Shown here one piece after another: positions 44,611 to 55,952 of a stretch of 64,000 bases of DNA. A program made the translations under genes and the position numbers. This DNA is from Galeopsis tetrahit. Lineage: Eukaryota; Streptophyta; Magnoliopsida; Lamiales; Lamiaceae. Under the pieces are notes generated by a model. It saw only the letters and a program-made list of their open reading frames with translations, did not search any database and was not told the origin of the DNA. The DNA lies in contig OY776130.1 of NCBI GenBank assembly GCA_963675135.1, forward strand, positions 26,466,001 to 26,530,000, given 5' to 3'. Position 1 is the stretch's first letter; each line of letters opens with the position of its first letter.

Positions 44611-47371
44611 TTCATTAATGTATTCGAAATGGAGGAAAACTGTGCAGAAAACAGTACAATGCTTACTTCTGGTACAGATAAGTCCCGTGATAAGGGGAAA
44701 ATCGATAAACCTGTAAAATTTCCATCTTCAGCTAGATCAAAAAATGACTCGAAAGAGGATAACAGTTCAGATCAAAGTTCTGCAAAGAGAATAGCCAATG
44801 ATGGTGTATGCTCTCTTTATTTGTCATTCCATTTATATTTTGTTATCATAATTAACCTCTCCAAGTTCATGCAATCTGAAGTCAAACTAGGTGTACTCTA
44901 ATGAATGCAAAAAAGTCCTCTAAGAGAGACCATGCATGCATAAGTCGAAACCCTATGGTGATGCTTGTTTTGGGTTTCAAGTAGTTTTTGAAATCCTAAT
45001 AAATAGTAAGGTGAGGTTTAAATTTTATTTCAAATTAATGTGCATGAGTGATAGATGTTGTGTGTGATTGTAATGATCGATTGTATAATGATTAGTCGCA
45101 GGGATGCAGTATAGAGTTTTTGAAATCTAGAGGATTTTGAAATCCTAATAAATAGTAAGGTGTGTGTTTGTTTTGGGATTTCGAATAGGGTGAGGTTTAA
45201 TTTTCATTTCAAATCAATGTGCATGAGTGATAGATGGTATTAATATATTATTGATTGATTTTATAATGGTTAGATTTTATAGATTATTCGTAGGGATGCA
45301 GTATAGCTAGAGTTTTTAAAAACCAGATTTTAAAATCCCGAAGTAAAATCGGTTTTAGATTTCTAAATCCAAATCCTAGTTTTGAAAACCCAAAATAAAC
45401 ACCACCAATATTGACTTCTCTGTTGTCGTTTTCTTCTTTATTTGGATTTTATACAGTATTATTACGAGTGTGTGATCTGTAAACTTGGTGGAAGGTTGTT
45501 GTGTTGAGACACCTGTCCCCGTACGTATCATCTCAAGTCCTGCTTTGAAGGTATGCTTACTCTACTGATAGCCAGTTTTTCCCCGAACTTTTAGTTCTTG
45601 CTAATTCATTTATTACTTTATCATCTCTAGCGTATTCCAACCGGGAAATGGGAGTGCCCAACTTACATTCAGCAACAATCTTGTGTAGAGAGCATGAACC
45701 ATCTTGATCGACCAAATTCACAAAAATCGACATTCAAAGATCAAAATCAGAGGCTGAATCATTTGCAACTAACAAGGCTGCAGAGCCTTCTAGAAAACGT
45801 CTACCCAAAGTCAGTCCTGGCTGTTCAGGAGCTTCAAAATCGCAGGGAAAATCGCTTGCTTGACTAAGAAGGGTGTTCCAGAAGACAAGATTGATGCCCT
45901 TCTGAAAGGCGATGTGTGTGTTTCTTTCTTCTCGTCGTTTCATTTTGTTCACATTCAAGAACTAGATATTAATTCTTGATTGTTGTTGGATCACCTATTA
46001 TCCTGGTTATATTAGTTTACCCTGAAGAACAAAGTTAAAAGGTACTAGTTGAATTGCGTGTCATAGAATATTTCTTTTTGTATCTGGACTGCTGAAATTT
46101 AATATGCATTGAAATAAACTAGTAGGCGATGGAGGGGATTAACTATATTTGCGTCTTTTAGCTGGACTGCCACAACTAAATTAATGCATTGATCAAACAT
46201 TTATTGCAAATGCTATGGACATAACTTAGTGCAAGAACGTCTGACAATTCTAGACCTGAAAATAGGAAACTACCAATTTAGGACTTGAAAATTTTAAGGC
46301 CATGTTTGGTATCTTATGGGCTAAAACTGTGAGCCTAAATTGATTGATTCTTATCTTTCTGGTCTCAAAAAAATAGTTTCCTATTTTTCAGATCCTGAAT
46401 CGATAGGAAAAATCTTTCTGGCCCGTAATTGATAGGTTTACTAATTGATAAAACCCCTACTTTATATCTTCAATATTTTAAAATATCATTTTTTTTATCG
46501 TTTGTGTTGTTGGTTGTCGGGTTCGTGGTGATAACTCTGATCTTAATGCCGACGAATCTCCCTTAATAGAAGATACAGGTAAATCTGGGGAAGAGACCAT
46601 CTCTGAGAGGCCTTTGGATGGAGGAAACTCAGCTGACGGTGGAGGAGGAAAGAAGATTGGAAATGTTCTGAATAAAGATACGCTACAAAAGATCATCGTC
46701 CGAAGAATTTATAGAAAAAAAATCCATGGATACTTTTAGTAGAGAAATCGAAGGCTACTGAGTGACAAAAACTAATATGATAATATCTCATGCATTGATC
46801 CAGCAGAAACTGTCAAGAATGTATCTGAAGTTGAAAAATCTCTCAAGTCTGATGATAATGGAAGCACAAAGGAGCTAGGTTAAAAGTGGTATAAAAAAGA
46901 ATACTCCTAAATGGAAACTTGTAGAATCTTGCTCAACCGTCGTATGAGTTTTTGGTTAGGTGGGTTGGAATTGAAATCTCCTCTCCATGATAGTTGGATT
47001 CCTGAATCTGAACTTAAAGTTCTTGCTAAACGAAAACTGGAGAATTACAAGGCAAAGTCGTATGGAACAGCTACGATAAAACTGTGCAAGGAACAGTGGA
47101 AGACGCCACATCTAGTAATTGCAACTAGATTGTTTGAAAATGGTACAACTGAAGCATATGTGAAATGGACGAGTCTTCCATATGATGAATGCACTTGGGA
47201 AAGAACAGATGAACCTGCCATTGCGAAATCGATGTGCTGATGCATGGTAGTAATAAGATCATGTGGGATGAAGCTGCTATTTTGAAACTGCTGGACCGAT
47301 CAAATCTCCAGTCTGCTTTGCCGGATAATGTTGAATCGGGATTAGAGAATGATATGCTTGATTCAGTAAAG
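44611..47371 (+). pseudogene. CHR4: CHR4/PICKLE RELATED 1-like chromatin remodeller pseudogene, helicase region lost
   Basis: The parent family are CHD3-type nuclear remodellers with PHD finger, chromodomains and SNF2 helicase. Exon 44611-44805 (after TTTGCAG) ends just before N-D-G. Exon 45457-45550 encodes the PHD start Y-Y-Y-E-C-V-I-C and C-P-R-T-Y-H, with TGA in place of a zinc-binding Cys. An exon from 45631 encodes R-I-P-T-G-K-W-E-C-P. About 46510-46720 resembles the V-x-G-x-R-V-R-G-D-N region. About 46930-47225 is chromodomain-like (D-S-W-I-P-E-S-E-L-K-V-L-A-K-R and Y-V-K-W-T-S-L-P-Y-D-E-C-T-W-E). Near 47245 it jumps to a post-helicase segment (L-D-R-S-N-L-Q-S, E-N-D-M-L). The whole helicase is absent. 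Introns are kept, so this is not a processed copy. Family assignment is from memory of the conserved wording. Confidence 0.75.
44957..45406. mobile_element. MITE-like element in an intron of the CHR4-like pseudogene
   Basis: Terminal inverted repeats of about 24 bp: GGTGATGCTTGTTTTGGGTT at the left and, reversed, GGTGGTGTTTATTTTGGGTT at the right. The interior has a direct repeat (GAAATCCTAATAAATAGTAA at 44990 and 45139). No clear TSD was found, so the superfamily is open. Confidence 0.5.
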
Positions 47372-48603
47372 GTGTAGACCATCTTCTATTTTATGAACCC
47401 TGCTTCCCTGTTACAGCTGTCCTCACTTACTGCCTGGAATTCTTCTCGTTGCATGTTTTTATAATGGTTCTCACGGTTTGTGTGTGTTCACTTCTGCCTT
47501 TTGTATTGCGTGATGCTAATATATTTATCAAATATATTTTTAAGACCGTAACTAAGGCGGGGTAGCAATTGAAGGAGATTATGTTTAATTTTTAATTTTG
47601 CACATTTAGGCCCGTTGAAATATAAGTTTCACACATTTATGCCCTTAAGTGTGGGTGTATCAGGCCAATTTGGCCTAAATGTGTGAAAATTAAATTTATG
47701 AGCCTAAATGTACGAAAAATTTATGCGCCTGTATACATGCATTTGTGTGTTCGATATGTATACATGCTTCCAGTCATGGCCAGTTTAATTTGTGGTTTAG
47801 TCATTTGGTTGTACATTGTTGTGGGGGCTTCGATCTTGTCCCCCTTTTTTCTTACATGAATAAATTTTTCTGCTTTCTTTTCAAAAAAAGAAAATACATT
47901 TTGTAACTTGATCTTTAAGGTTGATGTTTTTTCAGTGATAGTCTATGTAAAACAAGACACTCAGTAATTCTTAATATTATTATGGTCTTATAGCCTGCAT
48001 AAAACAAGACTTCACCTTATAAACTTGTCTAACCTTGACTCGAATAGATGCTATCATCATTTCCTTGCACTAAAATATGACGATACTCGTTAAAGAAATT
48101 TTGACAACTTATTTTGGTATGGTCTAAACACAGGAAATACTCTCTATTTGCACATACAACTTATTGCACTTCATTTTACTACTGCCCTAAACACAAGTTC
48201 AATTTTTTTAATTGTAGGATCCTCAATTTAAAAATAAACAATCTTATTTTTCTCAAGATCAATCAAAAATATATTCTTTTGATATATTTATTATTCAACA
48301 GTACGAGGCTTCTCATGGGAACGCCAAGGGTGATACCGTTCCAGAAAAGTGTCTGCCCTAGCTATGATCCGGTGAGTTACTCTCTTTACGTCTCTCATGC
48401 TTATAGAACGATAAAAAGTACAAATTTCTAATAAAATTACAAAATAACAAGGCATATACACATCAAAACTTTTTTTTTTTTTCAAATTTAACGGGTTGAC
48501 ACGAACAATGCACGAAAATTTCACGTTCTTATCATCTCTACACGGTAAGGATACGAACATGATAAGCCTAACTAGTACCTGCAATTTTCATATCGTTTTC
48601 GTG
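47372..48603. other. Non-coding DNA between pseudogene and element F
   Basis: AT-rich DNA with an imperfect inverted repeat around 47600-47720 (CACATTTAGGCC / GGCCTAAATGTGTG), perhaps a decayed MITE. No supported gene. Confidence 0.45.
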
Positions 48604-49902
48604 TGTTGGGATATGAATCCTAGACAAGTCCTAAAAGATAAAAGATAAGATGAAGTTTTGATAAGCCAAAAGTAGATTGAATATTTTCTAAGTGTTGACT
48701 GATCTAGTCTAGTTGAGTTGAGTCATCTTGTACCAGACCAGTAGAGTTCACATGTAAAGAATGAAGTACTTATAAATTCGTATATTGTGTATACTTCATA
48801 TGTGTTTCATATTTGTTTAAGTATGTTACTGAGCTATTGAAATATTGTATAGAGCTCATGTTTTTATATGTAATAGATTAGATTGATTGTATAGTTTCTA
48901 AGTTGACTAAGCTTGTATTATGAAAGCTTAATGTAATGTAATAGTCTTGATAAAGATTAGTATAGTCTACTGATTGAAGAAGGAAGACTAGACCAGAAGA
49001 GTTGAAGTCTACTACTCAAGATAAGATGGACTACAAGACAAGACAAGTGCATACAAATCTACTCAAGACAAGTCAACGAGAGTTACTAAAAGTCGAAGTT
49101 ATAAATCTAAATGAAGCGCGTACAAAGATAAGGGTAGAAGTTAGTTATGGAATAACTAATTTATAACAGAAACGCGTGGATAGATAAGAAGATTCAGTTG
49201 AAGGTAGTTATCAAGAAAAGTTGGTTACAACTTACAAAGTTCTTGAAGATTGAAAGTTATAAATACTTCGTGATGATGATCATTTTAAGACTACTGCAAC
49301 TACGTATACTGAAGCTACATACTGAAGATATATTGAAGATTACTCTCAGAGTTTATTAGAGTTCAGAAAGCAAGTCAGAAGTGAAGTGAAGAAATCCAGA
49401 AGACTGCTACTGAAGATCAGAGAAGTGTTTAGTTTTGTTGTTTTTATCAAGTTGCTAGATACTTGTTAAATTTCTAGTTAGATCATAGACATATCTGGAG
49501 GTATAGTCTTTGAAGATCTAAGTCTTCTTCTTGGGACTCAAAAGACAGGAATTACACACTTGTACTCGATTGGAAGAGTTTAGTGGAAACATCACAACTG
49601 GGTTTGTGAGAGTGGATGTAGACAAGTTGTCGAACCACTATAAATCTTTGTGTGTTTAATTGCTTTACTGTTTTAATTGTTTAATTGCTTAACTGTTTTA
49701 ACTACTAAACTAGACAAGTTGAGTATAGAACAGAGTTCTCGAATTTGATAAGTTGAGTATAAACTTAAATTGGGCTCATTGTTAATTTCGTATTCCGCAT
49801 ATTGTATTCTGATATTTCGATAGATTTTTGAAAAGTCTATTCACCCCCCTCTAGACATTTTCACTAGCTTACTCGTTATTAACTCAACTTTGGGGACCTA
49901 CA
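48604..49902 (+). repeat. 5' LTR of element F
   Basis: 1299 bp, from TGTTGGGATATGAATCC to TTTGGGGACCTACA, with TATAAATA at 49258-49265 as the likely promoter core. It is virtually identical to the 3' LTR. Confidence 0.95.
49258..49265 (+). promoter_or_regulatory. TATA box of F's 5' LTR promoter
   Basis: TATAAATA lies about 650 bp into the LTR, and the same box is found at corresponding places in L2 and the 3' LTR. Transcription of the element should start some 30 bp downstream. Confidence 0.65.
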
Positions 49903-49904
49903 AG

Positions 49905-49916
49905 TGGTATCAGAGC
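49905..49916 (+). other. Primer-binding site of element F
   Basis: TGGTATCAGAGC starts 2 nt after the 5' LTR; complementary to initiator tRNA-Met, as in element A. Confidence 0.93.
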
Positions 49917-50101
49917 AGTGGTTCACGAACTGCTGTTTCTTGATAACCGACTCAGACTTAGGGTGAAGTCTTGGTTCTTGATTGTTCTTGTTTACGTGTT
50001 CTTGATCAAATACTCTTGTTATATCTGTTTCGTGCTCCCTGTACTTGAACTACTTGCTTTTCTTGATCATAACTCTACTTAGCACTCATTTTATTGAAAT
50101 C

Positions 50102-52654
50102 ATGTCTCTTGAGATCAGCGCTAACAAACTACCCAAGTTCCAGGTTCAGGACTATGACTACTGGAAGCTGCGAATGGAAGCTATTTTCAGTTCCACGCAC
50201 GACCTAATGATCTCTGTCATCACAAAAGGACCCATTGTTACGATGATTCCAAATACTGCTGTTCTTGACCCAAGCAAACCAATTGGCACTCTCGTCAAGA
50301 AACCAAGGTCAGATCTAACCTCAGAAGAAATGCGTCAAAATAATTTGGATAGTTTGGCAAAGAATTATATTTTACACACCCTTCCTAACGAGTATCTAGG
50401 AAAAGTGTTAAAATGTAAAACTGCCAAAGAGATGTGGGACAGACTAGCTATCCTTTGTGAAGGGACTTCCCTAATCAAGGAAAGCAAATTATCCACTGCT
50501 GTCCAAAGATTTGAATCATTTCGGATGAAAGCTGGCGAAACTGTCGACCAGGTGGATACTCGTTTTACCAAAATCATGAATGACCTTGAAGTTCTTGGTA
50601 AAACTTATACTCCTCGTGAAATCAATCTTAGGATTCTTAAGAGCTTAGATCCTCGATGGAAAATGGTAAAGATGCTTGTTAAGAATACCCAAAACATAGA
50701 TGCCTGGAGTGCAGAGACCATGTTTCAAACTCTAAAGGCTCATGAGTTTGATTTAGACGAAGATGAACCACTAGCCAGTAGTGATAGAGAACATGCTGTA
50801 TCTAAGAACATTGCCTTTAAATCTAGCTCTTCCAAGTCTTCTAAGGTAGACAGGTCCAAGTCTAGAACTAAGTCTGCCTCTGTGAAAGATGAGTTAGATA
50901 CTGATCTCAGTTTGAAGGATCAGATGAGTCTCATGGTTAGAAAGTTTGATAGGCTCAACAAACGCTTCTGAAGATACAAGAAGTTCTATAGGGATCATAG
51001 AGCTTCCACTTCTAAGAATTCGTCTGAGACCAGACGAGACCGAAACTCGTCCGAAAGGAGAGACGAAGTCTCGAAAGGTAATAGGCGAGATAGAGAGTCT
51101 GACGATAGGAAGATTCAACGTTCCGATAGACGTGATAAACGTAGGGATAAATCTCCTATTAAAAAGGCTACTAATGATCTCTTGTGCTACAACTGTGAAA
51201 AGCCAGGTCATTACATTTATGAATGTCCAGACCTGAGCACTGACGATAGAGAAGAACGTAAAACTCGAAGAGAAAGAAGATACAACCGTGGCAAGAGGGC
51301 AATGATGGCTAATGATGACTCTGATTCAAATTCAGACGAGTTACCATCGTCCGTATCTAGTCACTCAACTGATCAAGATCACGACGAAGCATTCATAGTA
51401 GATGATGGTCTATGCTGCATGGCTAAAATCGACCAAGAGGTATCATCTGCTACATCTTTTCAATCTTGTGATGATTCAGAAACTGATGAAAGTGATACTA
51501 CCAGTAGTGAAGTAGGAAGTAGTCTTCAGCACTCGACTAGTGCAGTTGAAGATGACCTTCTACTTGCTAACCAAGCTTTCATTGAAGTCAGTGATGAAAA
51601 CATTGCATTAAAACAAGAAATCATTGATCTTAAGGAAGCTCAGTCTAAAGTAGATCCTAATATAACAGTCCTAAATGAACGCTTGACTGAAGAGTTGAGA
51701 CAACTCAAAGAAAAGTGTGCATTGACAGACAGGTTATATCAAGACCTACTTAAGACACATGCAACTGAGAAAAATGAATTCAATGTTTTAAAGAACAAGT
51801 GCAACAGACTTGAAGAACGTAATAAGTTCTTAGTGACCGAGGTTGTCACACTTGATCTCAAACTTACTGACCTGGTTAACTCTTCAAAGATTAACCTTGA
51901 ACTGTCAGATAGGTATAGAGATCCAGCTGACAAGACTGGTATAGGTGCTGAGTCATCTAGCTCGTCTACTCGAGTCATTAAGAACCCTACTACTATTAAA
52001 TCAAGACTTTTGCCAAATGATAAAGGAAAAGGACCAATGTTATACGATATTGGAACTCCTTCTAAGGGTACTGTATCTAAACAAGCTCAAGTTAACATTC
52101 CGATTACCAAGGTGGGTAAAAAGAATGCTAACAACAAGCCAGCTCCATCTAGAACTAATCTTCAAAGGACCACTAATCGTGGACGACCCAACCAGGTCAG
52201 ATACGAGGATTGGTATCCTAAGGAGACGAGTACTAGACAGGTACAGACTAGACGACAAGAGTCTAGACCTCCTTTCATAAGGCAGTCCCAACTCTACTCA
52301 TCTAGACCTAGACAGGTAGCTCCAAAATATCGTACACAACCTGTTCTATATCCTCCACCTCTATCATACGATATTTTAAGTGAGGAAAGACCCAAACGCG
52401 TCTATAAACCGTATGGACCTAATGCATTCAAACCCTACTCTGACTATCGTAGACAAGTGCCTGCTCAAGTAGAGATCAAGTCGAAAGGCTATCTCCAAAG
52501 AGTAGACCCGAACTCGACTGATAGGCCAGAGAAGGACAACAAGGTCTTATTTTGTAACAAATATGGGCGAAAGCTTAAAAGATCAAACTTGTTCAAGACT
52601 CCAATGTATATCTGGATTCCTCTGAACATGACTAACCCCCAAGGACCCCAATAA
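50102..52654 (+). pseudogene. gag: F gag with a single in-frame TGA
   Basis: It starts at ATG 50102 (M-S-L-E-I-S-A-N-K-L-P-K-F), matching A's ATG at 8679. The frame ends at TAA 52652-52654 and is broken only by TGA at 50969-50971, where element A has a glycine codon; both halves are in the same frame. Domains: N-terminal gag domain (Y-D-Y-W, L-P-N-E-Y-L-G-K), a basic Arg/Ser/Asp region, a CCHC knuckle C-Y-N-C-E-K-P-G-H-Y-I-Y-E-C at about 51185-51226, an acidic stretch, and coiled-coil segments (L-T-E-E-L-R-Q-L-K-E-K). A Ser/Gln/Arg-rich tail ends with Y-I-W-I-P-L-N. Its length (850 codons) is large for copia but usual in this lineage. Confidence 0.9.
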
Positions 52655-52663
52655 ACAACAGGG

Positions 52664-52694
52664 TACCTAAATTATTGAATATCATCTATTGCAG
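52664..52694 (+). promoter_or_regulatory. Candidate splice branch/acceptor at the start of pol
   Basis: GTACCTAAATTATT is followed about 20 nt later by TATTGCAG, then GGTCGAC. The AG ends exactly at a codon boundary of the pol frame. Element A has the same 14-mer and TTGCAG|GGTCGACT at 20041-20079, although the sequence between differs. A 3' splice site is an inference. Confidence 0.4.
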
Positions 52695-55600
52695 GGTCGA
52701 CTTGACTTGTATAAGAAGGGTGGCTCAGTAGGAGAAACCTGGTACATAGACAGTGGCTGTTCGCACCACATGACTGGTACCAAGGCTCTCTTGTCAAGCT
52801 ACCATGAGCAAGAAGGACCAAAAGTGATATTTGGTGATAGCTCCACTGCTGTCACTAAAGGATTTGGTTACATCCGGAATGGAGACGTTGAGATTCAAGA
52901 TGTCTCATATGTTGAAGGTTTGAAATATAATTTACTCTCTGTTTCACAATTTTGTGATCGTGGTTACAAAGTGCAGTTCAAGAGCCGCAAATGCGAAATC
53001 ATTGACAAAAGGACGCACACAGTCCTACTAGTCGGCGTAAGACAAGGAAGTGTGTACATAGTGAATTGGAACAGTTGTCCGAGGGACACCTGTCTACTTA
53101 CTAAGAATCCTAAAGAACTTGGCTGGCTCTGGCACAGACGCCTTTGTCATCTAAACTTTAAAGTTCTTAATAAGATAGCCAGAGATTACCTTGTTGAAGG
53201 TATTCCCAATGAAGTTTACTACAAGTCACATATATGCACTGCTTGTCAACAGGGTAAACAGGTTAAAGGTTCTTTTAAGTCAATTCCTACTCTCTCAACT
53301 AGTAGAGTCTTAGAACTTCTACATATGGATCTCCATGGTCCAATAACTCCTCCAACATTGAATGGTAGAAGGTACACACTTGTTGTTGTAGACGACTATT
53401 CTAAGTTCACTTGGGTAGTCTTCCTACACAAGAAGAGTGATACACAAACACTACTGCCTGAACTGTTGAAGAAGTTACAAGTTGAGAAGAACCAGTCCAT
53501 TGTCAAAATTCGAAGTGACAAAGGAACTGAGTTCATTAATTGCTATATCAAAGAATTTTGTACTAAACGTGGTATCCAGCACCTTACTAGTGCAGCTAGG
53601 ACACCACAACAGAACGGTGTAGCTGAAAGAAGGAATCGAACACTCAAAGAAGCCTATAGAACCATGATAGCCGAGTTCAACACACCTCAAAAGTTTTGGG
53701 CTGAAGCTATGAACACTGCATGCCACTCACAGAATAGAAGCGCGATCAATAAAGCTCTAGGCAAGACTCCTTATGAGGTTTGGAAAGGTAGAAAACCAAG
53801 AGTTTCATACTTCCATATATTTGGTTGTAAGTGTTTCATTCACAACAATGGAAAGAGCAAGTTGAATGCTTTCGACGCTAAAGCAGACGAGGGGATATTC
53901 TTAGGATACTCCTCGACTAGCAAAGCATTTAGAGTATTCAACTACTCAACTCTTTGTGTGGAAGAAACACCACATGTGGTTTTCGATGAATCTCGACAGG
54001 ACACGTCTGCCAACAAGATCAGTGAGAAAGCAACTGATCTACCGATCGAAACTGACAAAAATTCAGAGATATATGAATCCGTTCAAGCCTACAACCCATT
54101 CCTAAAAGCTCTCGATTCTGATGAAAAGGAGAAGGTAAGTTCTCAAGGTAAGTCTTCTAGACCAGTAGACATGCCTGCTCTAGTTGACTCTACTACTCTA
54201 GTTGATGATACAAACGATGTTGATATGCATGATGTTATACACGACATAGAAGATGATAGTATTCCTGTTAAGAATAGGAAAACATGGAAATCTGCGCATG
54301 ATACTGAAAATATCATTGGTGACTCTACTATTGGTGTGAAGACTAGACGACAACTCTTTGAGTCGCAAGAACAGCTGAGTCCAACTATGTTTTGCTGGTG
54401 TTGTTTCGTCTCTGCTATTGAGCCTACCACTGTTAAAGAGGCATTGGCTGATAGTAATTGGATCATCGCTATGCAAGACGAGTTGAACCAGTTTGTTCGA
54501 AACGACGTCTGGGAACTTGTCGATAGGCCGAAACATCATAATGTAGTTGGCACTCGATGGATTTTTAAGAATAAGAAAGATGAGAATGATTTAGTCGCTA
54601 GGAATAAGGCTAGACTAGTCGTCCAAGGCTACTCACAAGCTGAAGGCATAGACTATGATGAAACTTATGCTCCTGTTGCTAGACTAGAAGCCATTCGATT
54701 GTTCCTTGCATATGCTGCTCACATGAAGTTTACTGTATATCAAATGGATGTTAAAAGTGCATTTCTTAACGGTATTCTTGCGGGAGAAGTGTATGTTGAA
54801 CAACCTCCAGGTTTCGAAGTCAAAGGCAACCAGGTGTACAGATTAAAGAAGGCCTTATATGGACTAAAGCAAGCTCCAAGAGCATGGTATGATACTCTCT
54901 CTCTTTTTCTATTAGAAAATGGTTTTACTAAGGGCAAGGTCGATCGAACCTTGTTCAGAAGACAAGAAGGGAAGGACATTTTACTCGTCCAAATTTACGT
55001 AGATGACATCATTTTTGGGTCACCTAACAAAAAGCTGAGTGAAAGTTTTTCAACACTCATGCAAAGTAAATTTGAGATGTCTATGATGGGTGAAATGAAC
55101 TACTTTCTTGGACTTCAAGTAAAACAAACTCCAGAAGGTATTTTCATAAATCAGGCAAAGTACACAAGAAATCTACTAGACAAGTATGGGATCAAAACTT
55201 GTAAGTCCACTGGCGTACCAATGCAACCAACTTACAGAATGGATCCAGATGAGAACGGTAAATGTGCTGACCAATCTTATTACCGTGGCTTAATTGGTTC
55301 TTTACTGTATCTAACTGCCAGTAGACCAGACATTGCATTCTCTGTTGGTGTTTGTGCTCGATTCCAAGCCAATCCAAAAGAAAGTCACATGGAAACCACC
55401 AAAAGGATTCTAAAATATTTGAAGGGGACTATTAATCGTGGCATTTGGTATCCTTCAAATGATGATTTATCCTTAAGTGGGTATTCAGACTCAGACTTTG
55501 GAGGCTGTAGAATAGATAGGAAATCTACTTCTGGTTCTTGTCAATTTCTAGGCACAAAACTCATATCCTGGTTTTCTAAAAAGCAGACTAGTGTTGCAAC

Positions 55601-55952
55601 TTCAACTACCGAAGCCGAGTACATGGCTGCTGGTAGCTGTTGTAGTCAACTACTCTGGCTCATGCAACAATTACGTGATTACAATATATATGAATCAAAT
55701 GTTCCTATTTTCTGTGATAGTAACAGTGCAATTGCCATTACACAAAATCCTGTTCTGCACACACGATGTAAGCATGTTGATGTGAAGCATCATTTCATAC
55801 GTGATCATGTAGAAAAGAAGGATATTCGCATGGAAAAGATTCATACTGATTTTCAAAGAGCTGATATTTTTACAAAACCATTAGTTGAGGCACGATTCCG
55901 TGAGTTATGCATTAGTCTAGGACTAATTGATTTAGATCCTACTTGCCTATAG
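52671..55952 (+). CDS. pol: F pol polyprotein, intact (protease, integrase, RT, RNase H)
   Basis: The frame is uninterrupted from 52671 to TAG 55950-55952, about 1090 residues. Numbering from the TTG codon at 52689: protease D-S-G at 21-23; integrase zinc motif H149, H154, C183, C186; catalytic D214, D277 and E313 (in V-A-E-R-R-N-R-T). RT includes M-D-V-K-S-A-F-L-N and the Y-V-D-D box near 768-771. RNase H has S-D-S-D-F-G-G near 933, then T-T-E-A-E-Y and F-C-D-S-N-S. The end reads D-I-F-T-K-P-L. The first AUG is in the protease (H-H-M), too late for a normal start. The upstream gag frame closes before this frame opens, so expression needs splicing or some other device (see findings). Confidence 0.93.
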   Translation: MIEYHLLQGRLDLYKKGGSVGETWYIDSGCSHHMTGTKALLSSYHEQEGPKVIFGDSSTAVTKGFGYIRNGDVEIQDVSYVEGLKYNLLSVSQFCDRGYKVQFKSRKCEIIDKRTHTVLLVGVRQGSVYIVNWNSCPRDTCLLTKNPKELGWLWHRRLCHLNFKVLNKIARDYLVEGIPNEVYYKSHICTACQQGKQVKGSFKSIPTLSTSRVLELLHMDLHGPITPPTLNGRRYTLVVVDDYSKFTWVVFLHKKSDTQTLLPELLKKLQVEKNQSIVKIRSDKGTEFINCYIKEFCTKRGIQHLTSAARTPQQNGVAERRNRTLKEAYRTMIAEFNTPQKFWAEAMNTACHSQNRSAINKALGKTPYEVWKGRKPRVSYFHIFGCKCFIHNNGKSKLNAFDAKADEGIFLGYSSTSKAFRVFNYSTLCVEETPHVVFDESRQDTSANKISEKATDLPIETDKNSEIYESVQAYNPFLKALDSDEKEKVSSQGKSSRPVDMPALVDSTTLVDDTNDVDMHDVIHDIEDDSIPVKNRKTWKSAHDTENIIGDSTIGVKTRRQLFESQEQLSPTMFCWCCFVSAIEPTTVKEALADSNWIIAMQDELNQFVRNDVWELVDRPKHHNVVGTRWIFKNKKDENDLVARNKARLVVQGYSQAEGIDYDETYAPVARLEAIRLFLAYAAHMKFTVYQMDVKSAFLNGILAGEVYVEQPPGFEVKGNQVYRLKKALYGLKQAPRAWYDTLSLFLLENGFTKGKVDRTLFRRQEGKDILLVQIYVDDIIFGSPNKKLSESFSTLMQSKFEMSMMGEMNYFLGLQVKQTPEGIFINQAKYTRNLLDKYGIKTCKSTGVPMQPTYRMDPDENGKCADQSYYRGLIGSLLYLTASRPDIAFSVGVCARFQANPKESHMETTKRILKYLKGTINRGIWYPSNDDLSLSGYSDSDFGGCRIDRKSTSGSCQFLGTKLISWFSKKQTSVATSTTEAEYMAAGSCCSQLLWLMQQLRDYNIYESNVPIFCDSNSAIAITQNPVLHTRCKHVDVKHHFIRDHVEKKDIRMEKIHTDFQRADIFTKPLVEARFRELCISLGLIDLDPTCL

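Noticed and set aside
48114..48431. 105-codon ORF left of element F
   Set aside because: AT-rich translation dominated by Asn, Ile, Lys and Phe without domain or codon signal.
52630..52690. Programmed frameshift or stop readthrough joining gag and pol
   Set aside because: The pol frame has a TAA at 52668-52670 and opens only after the gag stop. Readthrough in the gag frame meets TGA at 52676, so one recoding event cannot join them.
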